From an uncultured Lachnospiraceae bacterium (GTDB lineage Bacteria; Bacillota; Clostridia; Lachnospirales; Lachnospiraceae): 55,220 nt of DNA. The stretch covers positions 12,413-67,632 of the forward strand of contig ONRU01000004.1 in assembly GCA_900320325.1 (NCBI GenBank). Direction: 5' to 3'. The notes below the pieces were generated by a model. It worked only from the letters and a program-made list of their open reading frames with translations, was not told the DNA's origin and made no database searches. Below are positions 43,302-52,230 of the stretch, in pieces (the first letter of the stretch is position 1; every line of letters starts with the position of its first letter). The position numbers and the translations under genes were made by a program.

Positions 43302-46300
43302 GTGATCTCAAAAGATTATACACTTGGAATCGATATCGGTTCGACGACCGTCAAGATCGCCATTCTGGATCCCGGCCTGAACCTCATGTTCGCGGACTAC
43401 TGCCGCCACCACGCGGATATCCGCGGGACCCTGCGCCTTCTGGTCGTGAAAGCCAGGGAACAGCTGGGAGATATTACCGTCCATCCTGTCATTACCGGGT
43501 CGGGCGGCCTGACCCTGGCCCGCCATCTGCAGGTCCCCTTTGTGCAGGAGGTCGTAGCCGTATCCACTTCTCTGGAAAAGATCGCGCCCAAGACCGATGT
43601 CGCCATCGAACTGGGCGGTGAAGACGCCAAGATCATCTATTTTGAAAACGGTAATGTCGAGCAGCGCATGAACGGTATCTGCGCGGGCGGTACAGGGTCC
43701 TTCATCGACCAGATGGCTTCCCTCCTGCAGACGGACGCGGCCGGCCTGAACGAGTACGCGAAGGATTACCAGTCCCTGTATACGATCGCGGCCCGCTGCG
43801 GCGTATTCGCCAAATCCGACATCCAGCCTCTGATCAATGACGGTGCCACCAGGGAGGATCTGGCCGCCTCCATTTTTCAGGCGGTCGTCAACCAGACCAT
43901 CAGCGGCCTGGCCTGCGGCAAGCCCATTCGGGGCCATGTCGCTTTCCTGGGCGGTCCCCTGCATTTCCTGACAGAGCTGAAGGCCGCCTTTATCCGAACC
44001 CTCAAACTGGACAAAGAGCATACGATCGATGTGGAAAATTCCCATCTTTTCGCTGCCATGGGCGCTGCCATGAACGCCAGGGAAGAGACTTTCCTGCCGC
44101 TGCGGGAAATGGAAGCGCGCCTGTCGGGTGAGATCAAAATGGAGTTTGAGATCGGCCGAATGGAACCTCTCTTTGAATCACAGGAGGAATATGACAGCTT
44201 CCTGGCCCGCCACAATAAGGCGGCTGTCCGCAAGGGTTCCCTGGAGAACTACCACGGCAACTGCTATCTGGGCATCGACGCCGGTTCCACCACGACCAAG
44301 CTGGCCGTGGTCGGTGAAGACGGCACCCTGCTCTACTCTTTCTACAGCAATAACAACGGCAACCCTATTATGACCGCCATCCGGGCCATCCATGAGATCC
44401 ATGACCTGATCCCTTCCGACGCCAGGATCGTGCGTTCCTGCTCGACCGGCTACGGCGAAGCCCTGCTCAAGGCCGCCTTCATGCTGGATGACGGTGAGGT
44501 CGAGACCATTGCCCATTATTACGCGGCCGCCTTCTTTAATCCCGATGTGGACTGCATCCTGGATATCGGCGGCCAGGATATGAAATGCATCCGGATCCGC
44601 AACGGCGCTGTTGACAATGTCCTGCTCAACGAGGCCTGCTCCTCCGGCTGCGGCTCCTTCATTGAAACGTTCGCCAGATCCCTGAACTATTCCGTCCAGG
44701 ATTTCGCCAGGGCAGCCCTCTTTGCCGCCCATCCCATTGACCTGGGAACAAGATGTACCGTCTTTATGAATTCCCGTGTCAAACAGGCCCAGAAGGAAGG
44801 CGCCGATGTGGCGGACATCTCCGCCGGCCTGGCTTATTCCGTCATCAAGAATGCCCTGTTCAAGGTCATCAAAGTATCGGACGCTTCCCAGCTGGGCAGA
44901 AATATCGTCGTCCAGGGCGGTACCTTCTATAATAACGCGGTCCTGCGGGCCCTGGAGACCATTGCGGACGGCCTGGTGGTCCGGCCCGATATCGCCGGCA
45001 TCATGGGCGCTTTCGGCGCTGCTCTGATCGCCAGAGAACGCTATGACAAAGCGGTAAAGACTACCATGCTGTCCTTTGACGATATTGAAAAGCTGGAATT
45101 CCACACTACCCTGCGGACCTGCGGCCGCTGCACCAACAACTGCCGCCTGACCGTCAACCACTTCTCCGGCGGCCGTGAATATATATCCGGCAACCGCTGT
45201 GAAAGAGGCCTGGGCAAAGAGCTGACCAGCAACGGCATTCCCAATATCTATAAGTACAAGCTGCAGAGGACCTTCGGCTACCGCCCTCTCCGCAAAGATG
45301 ACGCCTACAGAGGTACGGTGGGCATTCCCAGAGTCCTGAACATGTATGAGGACTATCCTTTCTGGTATACCTTCTTTACCAGGCTGGGATTCCGGGTCGT
45401 CCTGTCCCCTCTGTCCACGCACCGGATCTATGAGATGGGCATTGAGTCCATTCCCAGTGAATCCGCCTGCTATCCGGCCAAGATCGCCCATGGCCATATC
45501 ATGTGGCTGATCGACCGGGGCGTGGACTTCATCTTCTATCCTTCCCTTTTCTATGAGCGGAAGGAAGTCCGGGGATCGGACAACCATTACAACTGCCCCA
45601 TCGTCACCTCCTATTCGGAGAACATCCGCAACAACGTGGAGGAGATCAGCAGCGGTCAGGTCCGTTTCCGCAATCCCTTCATGGCTTTTACCAGCCTGAA
45701 CACGGTCACAGAGGCTCTGATCCGGGAATTCCGGGATATTCCGGCCGGAGAGATCACGGACGCGGCAGCGGCGGGCTGGAAGGAACTTTACCAGGTCCGT
45801 CAGGATATCCGTCAGGAAGGCGAGCGGATCCTGCAGTATATGGAGGACAACCATGTCAAGGGCATCGTCCTGGCCGGACGCCCCTACCATATTGATCCCG
45901 AGATCAACCACGGTATTCCGGAAATGATCAACTCCTACGGGATCGCCGTCCTGTCCGAGGACTCCATCTCCCATCTTGGCAGCCCGGAACGGCCCATCGT
46001 CGTTCTGGACCAGTGGATGTATCATTCCAGGCTGTACGCGGCCGCCAGTTATGTCAAGACCCGGGATGACCTGGATCTGATCCAGCTCAATTCCTTCGGC
46101 TGCGGCCTGGACGCCGTCACCACCGATCAGGTCAGTGATATCCTGTCGGGCTCCGACAAGATCTATACCTGCCTGAAGATCGACGAAGTCAACAACCTGG
46201 GTTCCGCCAGGATCCGTGTCCGGTCCCTGATCGCGGCCATCCGGATCCGTGACGCCCGGAAGACGCCCCGCAGGATCACCTCCGAAGCCATCCGCAAAGT

Positions 46301-47540
46301 GCCTTTCACCGAGGCCATGCGCAGGGATTACACGATCCTCTGCCCGCAGATGTCACCGGTCCATTTCGACCTGCTGGCGCCGGCCATGAAGAGCGTGGGC
46401 TACAATTTCGTGGTCCTGGGCAACGATAACCGCAAGTCCGTCGATTACGGCCTCAAATACGTCAATAACGACGCCTGCTATCCCTCCCTGTTCGTCGTCG
46501 GACAGATCATGGAGGCGCTGGATTCCGGTAAATACGACCTGAACAAGACGGCCGTGATCATGTCCCAGACAGGCGGAGGCTGCAGGGCTTCCAACTATGT
46601 GGGCTTTATCCGCCGGGCCCTGAAAAAGGCCGGTATGGAGCAGATTCCGGTCATTTCCGCCAACCTGTCCGGCCTGGAGGAGAATCCCGGCTTCAAGATC
46701 GGTTTCAAGGCCCTGTCCAGGGCGGCCGCGGCCATCGTCATGGGCGATGTCATGATGAAATGTATCTACCGCATGCGTCCCTACGAACTGGAAAAGGGCA
46801 GCGTCGAAGCCGTCCATGCCAAATGGCTGAAGGTCTGCACGAAATTCCTGACCACCACCGCAGGCATCAACATTCCCATGGTCCACAAGATCTGCCGGAA
46901 AATGATCCGGGAATTCGACAGTATCCCTGTTTCCGAGGTCAGAAAGCCCCGTGTCGGCATCGTCGGTGAGATCCTGGTCAAATATGCCCCCGCGGCCAAT
47001 AATTATCTGGTCGACCTGCTGGAGCAGGAAGGGGCCGAGGCTGTCGTACCGGACCTGATGGGCTTTATGCTCTACTGTTTCTATAACCAGGTCTACAAGG
47101 CCGAGAACCTGGGCACCAGCAAACGGACCGCCTTCCTCTGCACGGCAGGCATCCGCCTGATCGAGCAGCTGCTGCGGCCGGTCAACAAAGAATACAGCAG
47201 GAGCCGCCATTTTACGCCCTCCTCCAGTATCTATGAGCTGGTGGAATACGCCAAGCCCATCGTATCGATCGGCAACGAGACCGGTGAAGGCTGGTTCCTG
47301 ACCGGCGAGATGATCGAGCTGATCAAAGAGAATGTTCCCAACATTGTCTGCATCCAGCCCTTCGGCTGCCTGCCCAACCATGTTGTCGGCAAGGGCGTGA
47401 TCAAGCATATCCGCAGGCTCTATCCCACGGCCAACATCGCCGCCATTGACTATGATCCGGGCGCCAGTGAAGTCAATCAGCTCAACCGGATCAAGCTGAT
47501 GCTGGCGACAGCTGTCAAAAACATGAACAGAGACCGCTGA
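43302..47540 (+). CDS. Multi-domain 2-hydroxyacyl-CoA dehydratase activase/dehydratase-like protein
   Basis: A 1412-residue protein combining several modules of the BcrA/BadF/HgdC activase and the HgdB-type dehydratase. Two ASKHA ATPase modules lie in tandem: the first (about 5-265) has GIDIGSTTVK and CAGGTGSFID with Cys near 127; the second (about 320-590) has GIDAGSTTTK and CSSGCGSFIE near 446. A DUF2229-like Cys-rich part follows (CGRCTNNC near 606, then ESACYPAK near 720). The C-terminal part has HgdB-like segments (NNDACYPSLF near 1055, SQTGGGCRASNY near 1088, CIQPFGCLPNH near 1350) with cysteines that may hold 4Fe-4S clusters. Such large proteins are common in anaerobes, with unknown substrate. 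GTG at 43302 has AAGGAG six bases upstream; an 81-codon longer frame is rejected because it covers the promoter. Confidence 0.9.
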   Translation: MISKDYTLGIDIGSTTVKIAILDPGLNLMFADYCRHHADIRGTLRLLVVKAREQLGDITVHPVITGSGGLTLARHLQVPFVQEVVAVSTSLEKIAPKTDVAIELGGEDAKIIYFENGNVEQRMNGICAGGTGSFIDQMASLLQTDAAGLNEYAKDYQSLYTIAARCGVFAKSDIQPLINDGATREDLAASIFQAVVNQTISGLACGKPIRGHVAFLGGPLHFLTELKAAFIRTLKLDKEHTIDVENSHLFAAMGAAMNAREETFLPLREMEARLSGEIKMEFEIGRMEPLFESQEEYDSFLARHNKAAVRKGSLENYHGNCYLGIDAGSTTTKLAVVGEDGTLLYSFYSNNNGNPIMTAIRAIHEIHDLIPSDARIVRSCSTGYGEALLKAAFMLDDGEVETIAHYYAAAFFNPDVDCILDIGGQDMKCIRIRNGAVDNVLLNEACSSGCGSFIETFARSLNYSVQDFARAALFAAHPIDLGTRCTVFMNSRVKQAQKEGADVADISAGLAYSVIKNALFKVIKVSDASQLGRNIVVQGGTFYNNAVLRALETIADGLVVRPDIAGIMGAFGAALIARERYDKAVKTTMLSFDDIEKLEFHTTLRTCGRCTNNCRLTVNHFSGGREYISGNRCERGLGKELTSNGIPNIYKYKLQRTFGYRPLRKDDAYRGTVGIPRVLNMYEDYPFWYTFFTRLGFRVVLSPLSTHRIYEMGIESIPSESACYPAKIAHGHIMWLIDRGVDFIFYPSLFYERKEVRGSDNHYNCPIVTSYSENIRNNVEEISSGQVRFRNPFMAFTSLNTVTEALIREFRDIPAGEITDAAAAGWKELYQVRQDIRQEGERILQYMEDNHVKGIVLAGRPYHIDPEINHGIPEMINSYGIAVLSEDSISHLGSPERPIVVLDQWMYHSRLYAAASYVKTRDDLDLIQLNSFGCGLDAVTTDQVSDILSGSDKIYTCLKIDEVNNLGSARIRVRSLIAAIRIRDARKTPRRITSEAIRKVPFTEAMRRDYTILCPQMSPVHFDLLAPAMKSVGYNFVVLGNDNRKSVDYGLKYVNNDACYPSLFVVGQIMEALDSGKYDLNKTAVIMSQTGGGCRASNYVGFIRRALKKAGMEQIPVISANLSGLEENPGFKIGFKALSRAAAAIVMGDVMMKCIYRMRPYELEKGSVEAVHAKWLKVCTKFLTTTAGINIPMVHKICRKMIREFDSIPVSEVRKPRVGIVGEILVKYAPAANNYLVDLLEQEGAEAVVPDLMGFMLYCFYNQVYKAENLGTSKRTAFLCTAGIRLIEQLLRPVNKEYSRSRHFTPSSSIYELVEYAKPIVSIGNETGEGWFLTGEMIELIKENVPNIVCIQPFGCLPNHVVGKGVIKHIRRLYPTANIAAIDYDPGASEVNQLNRIKLMLATAVKNMNRDR

Positions 47541-47585
47541 CCCTCCCCTTCCGGGCCGGAAGTTCAGCTCAGCGGCACAAAAAAC

Positions 47586-47632
47586 AACCGGTATGGAAAC
47601 GGATCCGAAGATCCTCTTCCATACCGGTTTTC
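47586..47632 (+). terminator. Terminator of the activase gene
   Basis: A 13-bp stem AACCGGTATGGAA / TTCCATACCGGTT with a small hairpin (GGATC / GATCC) as its loop is followed by TTC. It starts 45 bases after the stop codon. Confidence 0.85.
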
Positions 47633-48252
47633 TTAAGGTCCCGGGGACCGCTATGTCTGTCATAAGGGCATAGGTAAGGGCATCGATCCGATCGTATGAA
47701 TTCATCTACGAACAGAATCAATGCCCTGCCTGATTTAAATTATCCAATGGTTATATACCTCCGTGCCTTTCTTCCTTTCCGGTCATGTCAGCCTTTCATC
47801 TTTTTCCACGTCTTCCTTTGTACTGATTGTACTGCGATGTCCAAAAGCTGAAATCCCATTCACTATGTGGGCTGCCTCTCCTGCATATACCGATCCTGTT
47901 ATCATTCTTTTTTCTCTGAACCTGGGCCGTTTTATGTTTGGATAAGACTGCCAGAACCCCAGTGGAATTCATCGCGCTTGTGTAATCAACCATGATCAGC
48001 AAATCCCGAATCGGAAACTCTGGTTTTTAAATTTGTAATCAGGAGCGTACCTTCCTTTCTTGGATATTTTTATAGAAAACCCTGATGTACTTCTCGTCAT
48101 CAGCTCTCTCTGTTTTCTATCTGTCTTTATTATATAGATGAATCACTAAGTTGTCAATTAATTAATTTGTTTATGGATTTATTATCGGAATTTTCAGACA
48201 AACGAGAAAGTTGTATGTTTTTCGTCCATTCCGGCCGGTATCCGTTTTATAA
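47633..48252. other. AT-rich intergenic region without recognisable gene
   Basis: About 620 bases between the activase terminator and the glyA terminator, more AT-rich than the coding DNA around it. Only short open frames occur. The best is on the minus strand at 47796-48002 (68 codons, starting MLIMVDYTSAMNSTG); it has a stop just upstream, no good ribosome-binding site and a Lys/Arg-rich end, and I do not recognise it. A perfect palindrome ATGAATTCAT is at 47696-47705 and a complex inverted repeat at 48072-48120. It may be a decayed gene or an RNA locus. Function is unknown. Confidence 0.4.
48072..48120. repeat. Nested inverted repeat in AT-rich DNA
   Basis: Outer arms ATAGAAAAC and GTTTTCTAT (9 bp) and inner arms CTGATG and CATCAG (6 bp) are both perfect. 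No clear T-run follows on either strand. It could be an RNA structure or the scar of an old element. Confidence 0.55.
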
Positions 48253-48297
48253 ATAAAAAACGCATACAGACCGGGGCTGTCCGCAGTCTGTATGCGT
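48253..48297 (-). terminator. glyA terminator
   Basis: On the minus strand an 11-bp stem CGCATACAGAC / GTCTGTATGCG is followed by TTTTTTATTT, about 80 bases after the glyA stop codon. Confidence 0.92.
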
Positions 48298-48376
48298 GGA
48301 TGAGATCCGGACCGGATCTGTCCGATGTCAGTATCTGTAATAAGCTATACGGAAGATTCCGCCGCCGTGATCAGGA

Positions 48377-49618
48377 TCAGTCTGCCAGGGGATATTTGGC
48401 CGTGATCCCGGCGATGATGGCCCGGGCGGGCTCAATGCCGGCTTCTCTCTCATTGATGACAAGAGCGATGGCTTCCGCGACCTTGTCGAAGTCCTCAGCC
48501 CCGAGACCGCGGGAAGTAGCGGCCGGTGTGCCCAGACGGATACCGCTGGTCACAAAAGGAGATCTCTTCTCATTGGGAATGGTGTTCTTGTTGGCTGTGA
48601 TATGGGCTTCATCCAGCAGCTTTTCGATCGCCTTGCCGGTCACATCCTGTTTTGTCAGGTCGATCAGCATCAGGTGGTTATCGGTGCCGCCGGATACGAT
48701 ATCGATACCTCTGGCCTGCAGGCCTTTGCACAGCGCCTGGGCGTTGTCCACGACGCGCTGCTGATATTCCTTAAAAGAGGGCTGCAGGGCTTCTTTGAAG
48801 CATACCGCCTTGGCCGCGATCACATGCTCCAGAGGACCGCCCTGGGTGCCGGGGAAAACAGCCTTATTGAAGTTGTACTTCTTCGCCGCCTCCGCGTTGG
48901 CCAGGATCATGCCGCCTCTGGGTCCGCGCAGGGTCTTATGGGTCGTTGTGGTAACGACATCCGCGTAGGGGAAGGGGCTGGGATGCAGCCCGGTCGCCAC
49001 AAGGCCCGCGATATGGGCGATATCCGCCATCAGGACAGCGCCGCAGGCATCCGCCGCTTCACGGAACTTCCTGAAATCAATGGTCCTGGCATAGGCGGAA
49101 GCGCCCGCGATGATCATTTTGGGCTTTGTCTCGATGGCCAGCCTCTTAAGCTCGTCATAATCGATGAAGCCGTTCTCATCTACGCCATAGGGAACGATAT
49201 TATAATATGTACCGGAGATATTGGCACTGCTGCCGTGGGTCAGATGACCGCCCTGGTTCAGGTTCATGCCCATCAGTGTGTCGCCGGGCTTCAGAACCGC
49301 GAATTCTACCGCCAGATTGGCATTCGCGCCGGAATGAGGCTGCACATTGGCGTACTCACAGCCGAACAGCTGCTTCGCGCGCTCGATCGCGATCGTCTCG
49401 ACAATATCAATGATCTGACAGCCGCCATAATAACGCTTTCCGGAATAGCCTTCCGCGTATTTGTTGGTGAGCGGGCTTCCCATAGCCGCCATCACCGCCT
49501 TGCTGACCCAGTTCTCGGAAGCAATCAGTTCAATATGATCATTCTGCCGCTTTACCTCGTCTTCTATGGCACGCGCGATTTCGGGATCGATCTTCTTTAC
49601 TTCGTCCAGTGAATACAT
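48377..49618 (-). CDS. glyA: Serine hydroxymethyltransferase
   Basis: This PLP enzyme converts serine and tetrahydrofolate to glycine and methylene-tetrahydrofolate. The 413-residue protein has normal length. Signature segments are [28 protein letters not shown] and [11 protein letters not shown]; the PLP-binding lysine is K228 in [20 protein letters not shown] precedes the ATG. A promoter lies 60-90 bases upstream. I found no glycine or other riboswitch: the leader is only about 55 bases. Confidence 0.98.
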   Translation of the reverse strand: MYSLDEVKKIDPEIARAIEDEVKRQNDHIELIASENWVSKAVMAAMGSPLTNKYAEGYSGKRYYGGCQIIDIVETIAIERAKQLFGCEYANVQPHSGANANLAVEFAVLKPGDTLMGMNLNQGGHLTHGSSANISGTYYNIVPYGVDENGFIDYDELKRLAIETKPKMIIAGASAYARTIDFRKFREAADACGAVLMADIAHIAGLVATGLHPSPFPYADVVTTTTHKTLRGPRGGMILANAEAAKKYNFNKAVFPGTQGGPLEHVIAAKAVCFKEALQPSFKEYQQRVVDNAQALCKGLQARGIDIVSGGTDNHLMLIDLTKQDVTGKAIEKLLDEAHITANKNTIPNEKRSPFVTSGIRLGTPAATSRGLGAEDFDKVAEAIALVINEREAGIEPARAIIAGITAKYPLAD

Positions 49619-49680
49619 TCTTGTCCTCCTGTATTACTTCAGTGTCTGCGTGTAAGCACTTTATGCAATCACGATTAGAA

Positions 49681-49709
49681 AGTATAGCAACAATCAATCC
49701 GTTGCGCAA
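49681..49709 (-). promoter_or_regulatory. glyA promoter
   Basis: On the minus strand TTGCGC, a 17-base spacer and TATACT, identical hexamers to those before recA. Confidence 0.65.
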
Positions 49710-49811
49710 GCGAAAAAAAGGAAAAAGTTGTTCCGGCAGCTTCTGTATAGCCGAAAACTGCTCCCTGTATGGCCAAATAATGTGAAAAATATGAAATTTA
49801 AGTGAAGAATA

Positions 49812-49840
49812 TTGCCATCCCCGGCTTTTTAGTGTAATAT
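49812..49840 (+). promoter_or_regulatory. Promoter of the PAP2 gene
   Basis: TTGCCA, a 17-base spacer and TAATAT, about 60 bases before the ATG at 49903. Confidence 0.65.
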
Positions 49841-49902
49841 CTCAAACGGATAAAACGATTAAGAAAAAAAACAACTCTCTAACTGAATATGGAGATCAAA
49901 CT

Positions 49903-50619
49903 ATGAATCTTAAAGGAACTTTCGCCTCCCGGGATGAATTAGCCCTCCTGCTTTCCTCGAAATTACGGACAGCGCTCCCCATGATTTTCTTCATGATCGG
50001 CTACTGCGGTATATTCGTCCTTGTGGAAAAGTGGAACCGCCTGCATTACACGGTCATTCACATGGCCCTGGATGACGCCATCCCTTTCTGTGAAGTGTTC
50101 ATCATCCCCTATATGCTCTGGTTCCTGTATGTAATGGCATTTACAATTTTTATACTGTTCGCGGATGAGGATGGTTTCCGCAGAGTTTCCACCCTGCTGA
50201 TGCTCGGCATGGGACTGTTCCTGGCCGTTTCGATCGTCTTCCCCAACATCCACTTCCTCAGACCGGAAGTGATGCCCAGGGATAACGTATTCACAAGGCT
50301 GGTCCAGTTCATTTACAGCAGCGATACGCCCACCAATCTGACGCCCAGCATTCACGTTTACAACTCGCTGGCCATCATGATCGGTACGGCCCATACAAGG
50401 ATCCGTCCTTTCGACCGGAAGCCGGTCAGGATCCTGATGTACGGACTGGGCTTATCCATTATCCTTTCCACCATGTTCATCAAACAGCATTCTGTATCCG
50501 ATGTGCTGGTCGCCTTCGCGCTGATGGCCGTTGCCTATGTGGCTGTCTACCGTTTCAATTTTACCTTTTACAGGCGCCGCAGCAGAAAGAGCGCTTTCCG
50601 CTCCGTATTTAACAGCTGA
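49903..50619 (+). CDS. PAP2-family membrane phosphatase-like protein
   Basis: A 238-residue protein with about six membrane helices. Of the PAP2 motifs, LTPSIHVYNSLA (motif 2, Ser-x-His) and KQHSVSDVLVAF (motif 3, catalytic His and Asp) are present; motif 1 (KxxxxxxRP) is weak (FLRPEVMPRDN at the expected loop). Members remove phosphate from lipid phosphates such as phosphatidic acid, diacylglycerol pyrophosphate or undecaprenyl pyrophosphate at the membrane. The sequence is closest to the PAP2 branch related to inositol phosphorylceramide synthases in motif layout, from memory. It is divergent from glyA, with its own promoter and terminator. Confidence 0.8.
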   Translation: MNLKGTFASRDELALLLSSKLRTALPMIFFMIGYCGIFVLVEKWNRLHYTVIHMALDDAIPFCEVFIIPYMLWFLYVMAFTIFILFADEDGFRRVSTLLMLGMGLFLAVSIVFPNIHFLRPEVMPRDNVFTRLVQFIYSSDTPTNLTPSIHVYNSLAIMIGTAHTRIRPFDRKPVRILMYGLGLSIILSTMFIKQHSVSDVLVAFALMAVAYVAVYRFNFTFYRRRSRKSAFRSVFNS

Positions 50620-50620
50620 C

Positions 50621-50654
50621 AAAAAGCCTCCGGGATTTTCCCGGAGGCTTTTCT
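50621..50654. terminator. Bidirectional terminator between PAP2 and LCP genes
   Basis: A 12-bp stem AAAGCCTCCGGG / CCCGGAGGCTTT with flanking A-run and T-run serves both convergent genes. Confidence 0.92.
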
Positions 50655-50679
50655 TATGCTCTTTTCTTATGTTCTTTTT

Positions 50680-52128
50680 TTATCTGCCTTCCATGATGAT
50701 ATTGATCCTGGCCGAACACTGTTTCACAATGTAGTAGTCGGGATACACAACTGACAGAGGTGTGGGGCCGCCTGAGTAGGTCGGCTGCATCTGGTAGTTC
50801 TCGGAAGTAGGCGCCTGTTTGAAGACCTGCCAGGGCGTGGAATCCGAAAGCTGCTGGTTGATCAGCTCCTGGATCTTGGCGTTGGGGATATCCGTCTGGA
50901 AAGCTCCTTCCAGGCTGCTCATGAAATCACCCGCGTTGAGCAGGATCGAAGGTGAGCAGATCTTGGCGATAATAGCCTGCAGAACGGTTTCCTGGTTCCT
51001 GCCTCGCTGGTTGTCACCATCCGCGAAGCTGTAGCGCTCACGGCAGTAGGCCAGGGCTTCCCGGCCGTCCAGGGTCTGCCAGCCGCTTTCAATATAGATC
51101 TCGCTGTCTGTAAAAGGCTGGAAACCTTCTTCAATATAAACATCTACACCGTCCAGCGCGTTGACGACCTGGACCAGGGTGTTGAAATTGACCCGTACAT
51201 AGTAAGTGATATCTATGCCGTACAGGTCCTCCAGCGTCCTCATGGAGGCGTCTACGCCGTAGATGCCGGCATGGGTCAGTTTATCCCTCGCCTGGCCGGA
51301 AACGCCGGAAATCGGCACGTAGAAGTCTCTGGGCGTGGATGTCAGAATGATCTTTTTGGTCTTGGGATTTATCGTCACGATGATGTTGACATCGCTCCGG
51401 CTGTTCTCCAGAACATTTTCCCTGACATCGATACCGCTGATCAGTACATTGAAGGGTTCGCCCGGATCGACGCTCTCCGCCTCCAGATCCTGTTCGATCC
51501 CGTAATTATAGATGATCTTTACCTGATCCGTATAACCCTCGATCAGATCATCCAGCATGGAGGTATAGGAGTTGTTGTAGATTGCGGCGCCGATCTCCTT
51601 ATTGAGAAGGGCGGAAGCCTCATCTCTGGGCGTTTCGTACTCCCGGATCGTGATCTTCTTTCCCAGATTTTCCTCTACATCCTTGATCATGGCCTGGGTA
51701 TTGACCTGATCCACACCGGTCTGGATACCGAATACATAATCTCCGGTGTCCGCCAGGGTCTCCGCCGGGTCATCCGCCAGAACGACAACGACCATCTCAT
51801 CGACCTTATACTTCTCTCTGGATTCGTTGAGCAGGCCCCGCATCTGATTGAGATACCCGAAAGCCACGCAGCAGATCAGGCTGACAATGGCGGCGAAGGC
51901 CGCGCCTGCCATCCAGATCTTCTCCTTCCGGTTCAGGAGTGTGTAGGAAACGAGGACCAGCAGGACCAGGAAGACCGTCAGGGCCACAATGTACCTGGCA
52001 GGCAGCATGCCGCTCAGTATGACAGCACCCACCAGCAGGATCGAGATCACGATCTGAAAAACAAATAATATGTTCTTGATCAGCAGGATCCTGGAACTTT
52101 TTTTATGTTTCTTTTTCTTACTTGTCAT
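50680..52128 (-). CDS. LytR-CpsA-Psr (LCP) family cell-wall ligase
   Basis: LCP enzymes transfer wall teichoic acid or polysaccharide from undecaprenyl lipid to peptidoglycan. The 482-residue protein has a short basic cytoplasmic tail, three membrane helices (about 15-40, 46-65, 73-95), an accessory domain (about 105-215) and the LCP domain (about 225-430). LCP signatures: NVLISGIDV, RSDVNIIVTINP, STPRDFYV (Arg that binds pyrophosphate), DKLTHAGIYG, and RYSFADGDNQRGRNQ. The start codon at 52128 has only a weak ribosome-binding site. The glucosaminidase gene lies 100 bases upstream on the same strand, so both are envelope functions. Confidence 0.93.
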   Translation of the reverse strand: MTSKKKKHKKSSRILLIKNILFVFQIVISILLVGAVILSGMLPARYIVALTVFLVLLVLVSYTLLNRKEKIWMAGAAFAAIVSLICCVAFGYLNQMRGLLNESREKYKVDEMVVVVLADDPAETLADTGDYVFGIQTGVDQVNTQAMIKDVEENLGKKITIREYETPRDEASALLNKEIGAAIYNNSYTSMLDDLIEGYTDQVKIIYNYGIEQDLEAESVDPGEPFNVLISGIDVRENVLENSRSDVNIIVTINPKTKKIILTSTPRDFYVPISGVSGQARDKLTHAGIYGVDASMRTLEDLYGIDITYYVRVNFNTLVQVVNALDGVDVYIEEGFQPFTDSEIYIESGWQTLDGREALAYCRERYSFADGDNQRGRNQETVLQAIIAKICSPSILLNAGDFMSSLEGAFQTDIPNAKIQELINQQLSDSTPWQVFKQAPTSENYQMQPTYSGGPTPLSVVYPDYYIVKQCSARINIIMEGR

Positions 52129-52230
52129 AGAATACCGTCCGTCATATGTCTGTATTTACTGTCGAAAATTGCATTCTTATTTCTGCATATACCTGCATTC
52201 ATATTAAGATACACTTTTTTTACGACAATT

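Noticed and set aside
47796-48002. 68-codon minus-strand frame as a real gene
   Set aside because: No ribosome-binding site, no recognised family, and a stop codon interrupts the protein-like part just upstream; kept only as a possible remnant.
49619-49680. Glycine or other riboswitch before glyA
   Set aside because: The leader from the predicted promoter is about 55 bases, too short for a glycine aptamer, and no conserved core is visible.
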